Shown here piece after piece: positions 1 to 6,306 of a DNA stretch of 13,333 nt. The position numbers were made by a program, and so were the translations under genes. Source of the stretch: VFZS01 sp964353255 (lineage in GTDB: Bacteria > Acidobacteriota > Terriglobia > Bryobacterales > Bryobacteraceae); assembly GCA_964353255.1 (NCBI GenBank), contig CAYGVJ010000146.1, positions 1 to 13,333 on the forward strand. Reading direction: 5' to 3'. The first letter of the stretch is position 1. Each line of letters starts with the position of its first letter. The notes beneath the pieces are model-generated. The model saw only the letters and a program-made list of their open reading frames with translations. It had not been told where the DNA came from and ran no database searches.

Positions 1-689
<689 letters not shown>

Positions 690-690
<1 letters not shown>

Positions 691-1826
691 CAGGTCGTTC
701 CCCTACAGCCGGCCATCAGCTTGATGAAATCGTCGAACAGGTAGAGCGAGTCGTGCGGGCCGGGAGCGGCCTCCGGATGGTATTGCACGCAGAAGGCGGG
801 GTGGCTGCGGTGGCGGAAGCCTTCCAGGGTGCCGTCGTTGAGGTTGATGTGCGTCAGCTCGATTTCGCGCGCCGGGAGGCTGTCGGGATCCACCGCGAAG
901 CCGTGGTTGTGCGAGGTGATCTCGACCCTGCCGGTGACGCGGTTGAGCACCGGGTGATTCGCCCCGCGGTGGCCGAACTTGAGCTTGTACGTCTTGCCGC
1001 CAAAGGCCAGGCCCAGCAACTGATGCCCCAGGCAGATACCGAAGATCGGCAGCCGGCCCACCAGCCTGCGGATGTTGGCAACCTGGGTGTGGAGCGGCTC
1101 GGGATCGCCGGGGCCGTTGGAGAGGAAGACGCCGTCGGGCTGCATGGCCAGAACGTCTTCGGCGGAGGTGAGCGCCGGGACCACCGTGACGCGGCAGCCG
1201 GAGTGAACCAGCCGGCGGAGGATGTTGCGCTTGATGCCGAAGTCGTAAGCCACCACCCGATAGCGGGGCTCGGAGGGAGGCCCCCAGGATTGCGAGGGCG
1301 AGCAGGCCTCGACGCCGCACTCCCAGGTATAAGGCTCGGCGGTCGAGACGCGGGTGGCCAGGTCCAAGCCGGCCATCGTAGGGATCTGCCGCGCCTTCGC
1401 GACGAGCTCGGTGGGGTCTCCGCCGGCGGCCGCGAGCACGCCGCGCATGACGCCGCGAGTGCGCAGATGACGCACCAGGCGGCGGGTGTCGATCTCGGCG
1501 ATCACCGGGATGTTGCTGGAAGCCAGGAACTCGACGGCGTGCTGGCGGCTGCGCCAGTTGCTGGCGAGCGAGGAGAATTCCCGCACCACCAGGCCTTCGA
1601 TGTAGGGACGCGCGGCCTCGCTGTCTTCGGCATTGGCGCCGTAGTTACCGATTTGCGGGTAGGTCAGAACGACGATCTGCCCGGCGTAGGAGGGGTCGGT
1701 GAAGATTTCCTGGTAGCCGGTAATGGCGGTGTTGAAAACGACTTCCCCGCAGGTTTGTGCGCGTGCACCAAAGCTGCGGCCCTCGAAGACGGTGCCGTCT
1801 TCCAGGGCCAGGATGGCAGTCTGCAA
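690..1826 (-). CDS. carA: Carbamoyl-phosphate synthase small (glutaminase) subunit
   Basis: Glutamine amidotransferase subunit that hydrolyses glutamine and channels ammonia to CarB. With a TTG start at 1826 the product is 378 residues, matching the usual 375-382. The N-terminal small-subunit domain opens MQTAILALEDGTVFEG; the class I glutamine amidotransferase domain (about 190-372) shows FLSNGPGDP at 234-242, the nucleophile elbow GICLGHQ with Cys265, TSHNHGF at 304-310, and the catalytic His350/Glu352 in QYHPEA. An in-frame ATG 90 bases further upstream (1916) is possible but would add 30 residues that match nothing in the family and are encoded by a dispersed repeat; the TTG is preferred because AGGAGG lies 10 nt before it. 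Codons 1-16 belong to a 54-bp direct repeat whose second copy lies 1.9 kb away at 3707-3760, so this start has probably been rebuilt by an insertion. It overlaps carB by one base and is divergent from the ATPase gene at 1942. Confidence 0.96.
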
Positions 1827-1832
1827 ACCGGC
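1779..1832 (-). repeat. 54-bp direct repeat, copy 1 (start of intact carA)
   Basis: Bases 1779-1832 are identical to 3707-3760 at every one of 54 positions, same orientation, offset 1,928 bp. The repeat covers carA codons 1-16 plus 6 bases upstream of the TTG. Identity stops sharply on the coding side after codon 16; on the upstream side a weaker similarity continues for about 20 bases with small gaps (both sides have a GAGGC-type purine stretch preceded by CCAG). The two copies bracket the ATPase/TOPRIM gene pair. Confidence 0.95.
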
Positions 1833-1836
1833 TGAG

Positions 1837-1842
1837 CCTCCT
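1837..1842 (-). promoter_or_regulatory. Shine-Dalgarno site of carA
   Basis: A perfect AGGAGG on the minus strand, 10 nt upstream of the TTG at 1826. It decides the start of carA in favour of TTG over the distant ATG at 1916. It lies just outside the 54-bp repeat, so the intact carA uses a ribosome site that differs from that of the remnant copy (which has a weaker AGAGG/AGGGG stretch). Confidence 0.75.
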
Positions 1843-1851
1843 GGGGAAGGT

Positions 1852-1899
1852 GTAATTCCTATTTCAGCATGCCGGAGGGGCGGGTTCAAGCGGGAGTGG
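1852..1899 (-). repeat. Dispersed repeat, copy A (upstream of carA)
   Basis: This 48-base stretch matches 4976-5023 at 42 of 48 positions without gaps, same orientation. Flanks on both sides are unrelated. It sits between the carA ribosome site and the divergent ATPase gene. On the minus strand one frame reads Met-Leu-Lys then a stop (TAG) here, while the other copy stays open in that frame, so conserved coding is unlikely and a non-coding dispersed element is the better reading. Confidence 0.85.
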
Positions 1900-1941
1900 A
1901 TTTCGCGTGGGTGCAACGCTTAGAATAGACGACGTGCGGCG
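1900..1941. promoter_or_regulatory. Divergent intergenic region between carA and the ATPase gene
   Basis: Only about 115 bp separate the divergent starts of carA and the ATPase gene, so both promoters must lie here or inside the neighbouring coding regions. The only AT-rich spot is at 1920-1927: TAGAAT on the plus strand and TATTCT on the minus strand overlap and could act as -10 elements for the two directions. No convincing -35 is present for either. If the plus-strand hexamer is used, the ATPase transcript would have a leader of only about 10 nt. Tentative. Confidence 0.25.
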
Positions 1942-3087
1942 ATGATCGTTTCCCGGCTGATCCTCAAGAACTGGCGGAACTTCCGCTCCGTGGACGTGAG
2001 GCTGGGGCCGCGCGTCTTCCTGGTCGGTCCCAACGCTTCGGGCAAGTCGAACCTGCTGGATGCGTTCCGGTTCCTGCGCGACATCGCGAAGCCGGGCGGA
2101 GGCCTGCAATGGGCTGTGAGCCAGCGCGGCGGACTCTCCAAGATCCGCTGCCTGGCAGCGCGCCGCGAGCCAGACGTAGAGATGGGAGTCAACCTGTCGG
2201 GAAACGGTTCGCAAGCGCGTTGGCGATACGCGATCGGGATCCGGCAGGAGGTCCGGGGGTATCGAAACCCTTACTTGGTCTACGAGCGGGTGTGGCAAGG
2301 CGACCAGCAGCTCCTGGACAGGCCCGATGACGCCGACCGGGCAGACCGACTGCGGTTGACGCAGACGCACCTGGAGCAGATCAACGCCAATCAGGGATTC
2401 AGGGATGCAGCCTGGTTCCTGGCTTCCATCGTCTATCTGCATCTGGTCCCGCAGTTGCTCAGGCACCCGGAGGCCTTTCCCGGACCCGGTGTGCCCGCGG
2501 ATCCCTTTGGACGGAGCTTTCTGGAGGTGGTGGCGAAGACCCCCGAGAAGACCCGCCGGTCGCGCCTGCGGAGGATCGAGGGCGCTCTCAGAAGCGCCGT
2601 TCCACAGCTCACCCAGTTGCGAGACGCGAAAGACCAGGCCGGCTTCCCGCACCTGGAGGCGCGTTACGAACACTGGCGCCCCAAGGCCGGCTGGCAGCGC
2701 GAGGACCAGTTCTCAGACGGAACTTTGCGCTTGATCGGACTGTTCTGGTCGCTGCTCGAGGGAGACTCGCCCCTTCTGCTGGAAGAGCCGGAACTGTCGC
2801 TCCATTCTGCCATTGTTAGTAGGCTGCCGTCGCTGATCGCTCGCCTGCAACGCGAGCGAGCACGCCAGGTGCTGATGAGCACGCATAGCGGCGACCTGCT
2901 GTCGGAGAAGGGAATCGGCGGAGAGGAGACGCTCCTCCTTGTTCCGGACCGCGAGGGGACAAAGGTGGAACTCGCTTCGTCGAACCGGGAGCTGCGCGAT
3001 CTCCTGAGGTCCGGTTTGAGCGTGGCCGACGCCGCCTTGCCGAGGACCGCACCCCCTACGGTGAGTCAACTCACCCTTTTCGAATGA
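1942..3087 (+). CDS. AAA ATPase of the OLD/SMC-like (AAA_15/AAA_21) type, candidate antiphage sensor
   Basis: A 381-residue ABC-class P-loop ATPase. Visible motifs: N-terminal strand pattern ILKNWRNFRSVDVRLG (7-22), typical of RecF/OLD/SMC-like ATPases; Walker A GPNASGKSN at 29-37; a signature-like FSDGTLRLIGL at 257-267; Walker B LLLEEPELSLH at 278-288; and the switch-histidine motif STHS at 313-316. The middle (about 90-250) is a helical insertion with no motif I recognise. No nuclease domain is fused. The stop overlaps the start of the next gene (ATGA at 3084-3087), a TOPRIM-like protein, so the pair is translationally coupled. ATPase plus separate TOPRIM is the layout of PARIS (AriA/AriB) and of split OLD-like systems, in which the ATPase cages or controls the effector. 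The start is the ATG at 1942; no strong ribosome site precedes it. Family assignment is firm; the defence role is inferred from architecture and from the repeat-bounded context. Confidence 0.85.
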   Translation: MIVSRLILKNWRNFRSVDVRLGPRVFLVGPNASGKSNLLDAFRFLRDIAKPGGGLQWAVSQRGGLSKIRCLAARREPDVEMGVNLSGNGSQARWRYAIGIRQEVRGYRNPYLVYERVWQGDQQLLDRPDDADRADRLRLTQTHLEQINANQGFRDAAWFLASIVYLHLVPQLLRHPEAFPGPGVPADPFGRSFLEVVAKTPEKTRRSRLRRIEGALRSAVPQLTQLRDAKDQAGFPHLEARYEHWRPKAGWQREDQFSDGTLRLIGLFWSLLEGDSPLLLEEPELSLHSAIVSRLPSLIARLQRERARQVLMSTHSGDLLSEKGIGGEETLLLVPDREGTKVELASSNRELRDLLRSGLSVADAALPRTAPPTVSQLTLFE

Positions 3088-3707
3088 ACGCCGTCATCCC
3101 TGTCAACCTGGCTGTGGAGGACGAGCTTAGCGAGGCGGTGCTACGCAAGCTGCTGGCGCAATCCCAGCCCGGTTTCGCCGTTGGCCACGCGTATCGGAGA
3201 GGCGGGTTCAGCTACCTTCGGAGAACCGTCGCCGGGTTCAATCAGGCTGCCAGAGGCGTACCCTTCGTGCTCTTAACGGATTTGGATCGTTGCCAGTGTG
3301 CCCCGGCGCTCATTGAGGAATGGCTGCGGCAGCCCCGGCACGCCAACTTGATTTTCCGCGTGGCTGTAAGAGCGGTTGAGGCGTGGCTCTTGGGTCACCG
3401 CAGCGCCGTGGCTGCGTTCCTCGGGATTGCCGAGAGATTGGTCCCTCGGGACGTGGACGGGCTGAGGGATCCCAAGGGCGCGCTGATTCGACTGGCTACG
3501 CGGTCGAGGTACCGGCACCGGCGGGAGGCCATCGTGCCGCGCAGAGGGAGCACCGCCAGAATCGGCCCGGACTACAACGGCTGTCTGAGTGAGTCTGTCA
3601 GACAGGATTGGAACGCCGGCGAAGCAGCACGCTGCTCGCCCAGCCTGGAGCGAACGCTCAGAACACTCCAGGGTTTCCGGCCCGTCTGGCGGCCTCCGTC
3701 GGAGTAG
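3084..3707 (+). CDS. TOPRIM/DUF4276-like protein, candidate effector partner of the ATPase
   Basis: A 207-residue protein with a TOPRIM-like acidic pattern: Glu12 in NLAVEDELSE, then Asp66 and Asp68 in VLLTDLDRCQCAP, and Glu99 in VRAVEAWLLGH. The downstream blocks DPKGALIRLA (129-138), IVPRRGSTARIGPDYN (150-165) and SPSLERTLRTL (185-195) resemble conserved segments of DUF4276-type proteins that are commonly paired with an AAA ATPase. TOPRIM folds in such pairs cut DNA or RNA using Mg2+; AriB of PARIS is a tRNA-cutting example. Activity here is inferred. The start overlaps the ATPase stop by 4 nt. The stop codon TAG ends on the first base of the distal 54-bp carA-derived repeat, so the end of the gene lies exactly at the junction of the islet: the C-terminus may have been set by the recombination event, though the length and the terminal SPSL block look complete. 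Confidence 0.75.
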   Translation: MNAVIPVNLAVEDELSEAVLRKLLAQSQPGFAVGHAYRRGGFSYLRRTVAGFNQAARGVPFVLLTDLDRCQCAPALIEEWLRQPRHANLIFRVAVRAVEAWLLGHRSAVAAFLGIAERLVPRDVDGLRDPKGALIRLATRSRYRHRREAIVPRRGSTARIGPDYNGCLSESVRQDWNAGEAARCSPSLERTLRTLQGFRPVWRPPSE

Positions 3708-3754
3708 CCCTCGAAGACGGTGCCGTCTTCCAGGGCCAGGATGGCAGTCTGCAA
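3707..3754 (-). pseudogene. carA: Remnant of the carA 5' end (codons 1-16)
   Basis: The first 16 codons of carA (MQTAILALEDGTVFEG), including the TTG at 3754, are repeated here and then run out of homology. Reading on in frame gives an unrelated tail that stops at about 3572, antisense to the 3' end of the TOPRIM-like gene, for a 60-residue chimeric reading frame. The remnant lies in the position expected for the original carA start, directly downstream of the secreted-protein gene on the same strand. If still transcribed it would generate antisense RNA over the TOPRIM gene. I call it non-functional as a CarA source. Confidence 0.8.
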
Positions 3755-3760
3755 ACCGGC
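3707..3760 (-). repeat. 54-bp direct repeat, copy 2
   Basis: Exact copy of 1779-1832 in the same orientation. It starts on the last base of the TOPRIM gene stop codon and ends 47 bp before the stop of the secreted-protein gene at 3808. Upstream sequence (minus strand, 3761-3785) is only loosely like that of copy 1. Confidence 0.95.
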
Positions 3761-3807
3761 CCCTGCCTCTTCTGGGACCGCGGCTCGCCGATTACACCCC
3801 TTTTCCC

Positions 3808-4812
3808 TCAGTAGACGGAGCGGATCTCAAATCCCACCGCGGCCCAGTACACCCGCGGTCCCACAGTGGTCAGCCACGCCTCCGCCAGATAGCGCCCTTC
3901 CGGCAGCGCCTTGCCAAGCTTGTCCGCCAGACGAACCACCACCACGTAGTTCCTCTCCCCCAGTTCCAGGCTCTCCCGCCGCATCACCTCGGAAAATCCT
4001 TTGCCCTCCGACCAGCGGTGTACTTCGCGCCCGTCCTCGGACTTCAGCACCAGCTCGTAGCTCTGCCCGTTGGCGAAGGTGAGCGGGACCGGCTGCGGGT
4101 GCGTGTTGCGCAACGTCAAACGCGCCGTCATCTGCGGGACGCTTCGCAGCGGATCCACCGGCGGCATGAAGTCCGCATAGTACACCGGCTCGTCCAGCGA
4201 CAACTGGAAGGCCACCTCGCGCTCGGCCACGTAGGTGACCCCTCCCAGCCGTGCGTAGATCAAGTCATAACTCACCGGTCCCGCGAGGGTCGTAATCGTG
4301 CGCCGCAGCAGCCCCACGTAAGGCAAGAACGTCTCCTCAGTCAGGCCCGCATCCGCGCAAGCCGCCGGCAAGTACGCGATTCTCAGCGCCCGATCGAACT
4401 CGCCCACCGGGCCCGCGTACCGCGCGCTGCGCGACTCGATGCGCGCGTCCCTGTTGCACGGGTCGATGCCCGTCCGGTAGGCCACACCCTCAACCGCCCC
4501 GAAGGCCGCCCACACCTGCTCGACCGCCCCTGTGTCCACCGCACGCACGTAGAGCGTCCCGTCTTCCTCCATGCGCACCAGCGCCTCGCTGCCCGAGAAC
4601 CCGCTCATCCCTCGCATCCGCGAGTAGACCTTCCCCTCCACGATCTCCGTCTTGACCACCTCGAGCATCCACGTGCTGGTCCCCAGCCTCCCGCTCGACC
4701 GATAGATCCACTGGTTACCCGCCTCCAGCGGAAAGTAGTCCGGAGCGACTGCCCACGCACCGGGCAGCGCCCACCACAACATCGCCAGCCCCACTACGCT
4801 CGTCCTGTTCAT
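3808..4812 (-). CDS. Secreted protein with C-terminal BsuPI-type (proteinase-inhibitor-like) domain
   Basis: A 334-residue exported protein from the ATG at 4812. Residues 1-21 form a signal peptide (MNRT, hydrophobic core VVGLAMLWWALPG, likely cut after Ala-Trp-Ala). The mature N-terminus begins with DYFPLEAGNQWIYRSSG (25-41), a motif found in uncharacterised secreted beta-rich proteins; two cysteines (119, 152) could form a disulfide. Residues about 225-330 fit the BsuPI fold family: a beta-sandwich pattern MTARLTLRNTHPQPVPLTF, SYELVLKSEDGREVHRWSEGKGF with the typical 'D-G-x-E-V-x-R-W-S' stretch, then LELGE and LPEGRYLAEA. BsuPI was named from a Bacillus intracellular protease inhibitor, but in exported multidomain proteins its role is unknown and inhibition should not be assumed. 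A GAGGGGG lies about 12 nt before the start. A longer frame reaching 5013 is rejected: it lacks a start signal and enters the dispersed repeat. The gene reads toward the carA remnant, its probable former neighbour. Confidence 0.8.
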   Translation of the reverse strand: MNRTSVVGLAMLWWALPGAWAVAPDYFPLEAGNQWIYRSSGRLGTSTWMLEVVKTEIVEGKVYSRMRGMSGFSGSEALVRMEEDGTLYVRAVDTGAVEQVWAAFGAVEGVAYRTGIDPCNRDARIESRSARYAGPVGEFDRALRIAYLPAACADAGLTEETFLPYVGLLRRTITTLAGPVSYDLIYARLGGVTYVAEREVAFQLSLDEPVYYADFMPPVDPLRSVPQMTARLTLRNTHPQPVPLTFANGQSYELVLKSEDGREVHRWSEGKGFSEVMRRESLELGERNYVVVVRLADKLGKALPEGRYLAEAWLTTVGPRVYWAAVGFEIRSVY

Positions 4813-4975
4813 GGCGCTGACACACCCCCTCTTGCTTGTGATGCCCGCGCCCCGCCGCGCGTTTCCACCGCGCCGCGACTGCCCAGCCTGATAGCCGAAC
4901 CGATCAGGCGGAAGGTCGGATCTTGGGACAGCCGCTCGGCCCGAGCCTGCTCTTCGGGCCCCGTCAAGATGCGGG

Positions 4976-5023
4976 GTAATTCCTCTTTCAGCACGCCAGA
5001 GGGGCGGCTTCAAGCAGGAGCGG
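4976..5023 (-). repeat. Dispersed repeat, copy B (upstream of the secreted-protein gene)
   Basis: Ungapped 42/48 match to 1852-1899 in the same orientation. On the minus strand it lies 164 bp upstream of the ATG at 4812; copy A lies 26 nt upstream of the carA TTG. Both copies therefore precede a minus-strand gene, but at different distances, so a fixed leader function is not evident. Confidence 0.85.
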
Positions 5024-5057
5024 GCCTTGCCCTCCAGTTCTGCGTGGGCCCCAAGGT

Positions 5058-5112
5058 GGCACAGGCATTCTTGCCTGTGTGTCGCGTGTCCCCCAACAGG
5101 CCGAGGCCTATT
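5058..5112 (+). repeat. Tandem hairpin repeat, copy 1
   Basis: First hairpin at 5060-5079: an 8-bp perfect stem CACAGGCA/TGCCTGTG with loop TTCT. Second, weaker hairpin at 5095-5112: AACAGGC pairs with GCCTATT around CGAG with one mismatch. The first is the same family as the hairpin at 8552-8573 (reverse orientation), where stem bases differ in a compensatory way. No T-tract follows, so it is not a standard terminator, although it lies downstream of the OmpA-family gene (minus strand). Confidence 0.7.
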
Positions 5113-5226
5113 CCACCTGTGCGGCGCTCAAACTGGGGGAGGGCAAGGGAGCGGGCGGCCACTGGCGTGCAAACACACCACCCACCTCAGCCAGAGCGAG
5201 GCGAGGGGCGGCACCGCCCCCAGAGT

Positions 5227-5949
5227 TCAGAGCGCCAGAACCCTGACCACCACCCGCCGCATCTTCACGCGCTCTTCCTTGGTGACGCGGACCTTGGCCT
5301 GGGTTTCGGGCTCGCCCATGCCGACCACGTGGATGCGGCGCAATGGAATGCCCTTTTCCACCAGGTAGCGGACCACCGCGTCGGCACGCTTGCCGCTCAA
5401 GGTCAGGTTGAAGTCCTTCGAGCCGATAGTGTCCGCTGAGCCTTCGAGTTCCAGGAGCGGCCGGTTCAGCTTGGTTACGCTTTGCACCACCTGGTCGAGC
5501 ACGGCCTTGGCCTCGTCGGTGAGCGCGGTCTTGTTGAAGTCAAAAAGCACTTCTTGGGTGGAGATCACCTTGTAGTTCTCGACGTTCTCGACCGAGCGCT
5601 GCACTTCGCCGATGCGGGCCTGGGTCTGCTGGCCGAGCTGGGCAACAGCGCCTTGGGCGGCTTGTCCGACCTGGCTGGCATGGGAATCCGCCTGTTGGGC
5701 GGCGCGCCCGGCCTCGACGGCCTTGCCGTCAGCGGTCATGGCGCGCTCTTCCACCCGCGAGATGTCCTTCTGCGTCTTCTCCGCCAGGCTGGCCACCGCA
5801 TCAGCGGACTTCTTCTCGACTTCGGTGATCCGCGGGCCAATCGGGCTCATCTGCTCGCGGACGTATTTCTTCGTGGCGCAGCCGGTGCCCGCGAGGGCGA
5901 GAATGACCGCCAGGCAGGCCAGACCGGCTAGACTCCTGCGAATCTGCAT
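5227..5949 (-). CDS. OmpA-family peptidoglycan-binding lipoprotein (Pal-like)
   Basis: A 240-residue envelope protein. Residues 1-24 are an export signal with basic MQIRR, a hydrophobic core and Cys24 as the likely lipid-attachment site (LALAGTGC). The lipobox is degenerate at -3 (Gly instead of Leu), but the following Ala-Thr-Lys-Lys-Tyr-Val is typical of such lipoproteins. Residues about 35-128 are Ala/Gln/Glu-rich and predicted coiled coil. Residues about 130-238 form an OmpA/MotB C-terminal domain: VLFDFNKTALTDEAK (134-148), ELEGSADTIGSKDFN (167-181), LSGKRADAVVRYLVEKGI (184-201) and RIHVVGMGEPE (205-215). It should anchor the outer membrane to peptidoglycan or act as a structural spacer. 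GGGAGGAT lies 6 nt before the ATG, and a promoter is seen upstream. It appears to be a single-gene unit. Confidence 0.9.
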   Translation of the reverse strand: MQIRRSLAGLACLAVILALAGTGCATKKYVREQMSPIGPRITEVEKKSADAVASLAEKTQKDISRVEERAMTADGKAVEAGRAAQQADSHASQVGQAAQGAVAQLGQQTQARIGEVQRSVENVENYKVISTQEVLFDFNKTALTDEAKAVLDQVVQSVTKLNRPLLELEGSADTIGSKDFNLTLSGKRADAVVRYLVEKGIPLRRIHVVGMGEPETQAKVRVTKEERVKMRRVVVRVLAL

Positions 5950-5970
5950 GCTATCCTCCCTAAGTCCAGG

Positions 5971-5998
5971 ATAATAGCACGTTTGGGGCTAAGGCCAA
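5971..5998 (-). promoter_or_regulatory. Sigma-70-type promoter of the OmpA-family gene
   Basis: On the minus strand TTGGCC (5993-5998) and an extended -10, TGC-TATTAT (hexamer at 5971-5976), are separated by 16 bp. The -10 is about 22 nt before the ATG at 5949, leaving room for the GGGAGG ribosome site. It is one of the few AT-rich spots in the region. A T-run on the minus strand at 6010-6016 lies upstream of it but is not preceded by a good stem. Confidence 0.5.
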
Positions 5999-6037
5999 CA
6001 GGTTTCAGGAAAAAAAGAACAATTCCAGGGGCGGGTC

Positions 6038-6244
6038 CTACCGCCGACGCCTGGGCCCTCCCGCCAGCTCGAAGTAGCCCAGGGCCAAAAAGCCCCCGGC
6101 GATCGCCCAGCGCAGGCCGACCGCCCAGGCCGGTTCTCCGGCCAGCAGGCGGTTGAGACCCAGCAGGAGGAACCCTCCGCCGATGGAAAGGTACCACCAG
6201 CCCAGCAAAGGCGAACGACGGGGCTTCTTGGTCGGGCCGGCCAC
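6038..6244 (-). CDS. Small membrane protein with two predicted transmembrane helices
   Basis: A 68-residue frame with GTG start at 6244. It begins with a basic segment (Lys6, Lys7, Arg9, Arg10), has hydrophobic helices at about 14-34 (LGWWYLSIGGGFLLLGL) and 43-61 (GLRWAIAGGFLALGYFEL), and ends in four arginines. This alternation of basic ends and glycine-rich helices looks like a genuine inner-membrane protein rather than a GC-rich shadow; both termini would face the cytoplasm by the positive-inside rule. A run of five G lies 2 nt before the GTG, closer than ideal. It is divergent from hypF with 62 bp between the starts. Function unknown. Confidence 0.55.
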   Translation of the reverse strand: MAGPTKKPRRSPLLGWWYLSIGGGFLLLGLNRLLAGEPAWAVGLRWAIAGGFLALGYFELAGGPRRRR

Positions 6245-6306
6245 AACCCCCTATCTTACGCGTCCGAGGCGGCCGATGAACGCCTGATAGACTGGTTAGT
6301 AGGGAC

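Larger units (their letters stand above)
1833..3760. mobile_element. Candidate inserted islet: ATPase/TOPRIM cassette with rebuilt carA start
   Basis: A 1,928-bp unit bounded by the 54-bp direct repeats. It contains dispersed repeat A, the ATPase gene, the TOPRIM-like gene and one copy of the repeat. Removing one repeat copy plus the intervening DNA would place carA about 54 bp downstream of the secreted-protein gene that ends at 3808, on the same strand, a normal tandem arrangement. That supports an insertion at the 5' end of carA which preserved the gene. There is no integrase, transposase or terminal inverted repeat that I can see, so it would be a non-autonomous or passively moved unit. 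A recombination-driven duplication is an alternative. The boundaries are given as the minimal repeat unit; which copy is ancestral is inferred, not shown. Confidence 0.45.
4813..5226. other. Gene-free 414-bp region with two repeat families
   Basis: Between the secreted-protein start and the OmpA-family stop I find no credible gene. It holds dispersed repeat copy B (4976-5023) and the tandem hairpin repeat (5058-5112). A minus-strand frame of 61 codons (4809-4994, GTG start inside repeat B) is open, but its counterpart in repeat A is stopped after three codons and the product resembles nothing I know. The promoter of the secreted-protein gene should be in 4820-4970, but no clear -35/-10 pair is visible. 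5113-5226 is GC-rich sequence without recognisable structure. Confidence 0.6.

Noticed and set aside
753..1835. 360-codon plus-strand frame opposite carA
   Set aside because: Shadow of carA third-position GC; no motif and no ribosome site.
1827..1916. Longer carA start at an upstream ATG (30 extra residues)
   Set aside because: The extra residues come from dispersed repeat A, have no counterpart in CarA, and the TTG at 1826 has an AGGAGG 10 nt upstream and the canonical N-terminus.
1833..3706. Integrase, transposase or inverted repeats within the cassette
   Set aside because: Looked for and not found; the two genes fill nearly all of the cassette.
4809..4994. 61-codon minus-strand frame starting inside dispersed repeat B
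   Set aside because: The equivalent frame in repeat A is stopped after three codons, so the frame is not conserved; no known protein is recognised.
3589..5439. Very long plus-strand open frame (616 codons)
   Set aside because: It is antisense to the secreted-protein and OmpA-family genes, rich in Arg/His/Pro as expected of GC-rich shadow frames, and has no recognisable motif.
6000..6040. Possible rho-independent terminator for the small membrane protein (T-run on minus strand at 6010-6016)
   Set aside because: The nearest stem (GGCGGT/ACCCGCC around the stop codon) has a bulge and is separated from the T-run by more than 10 nt.
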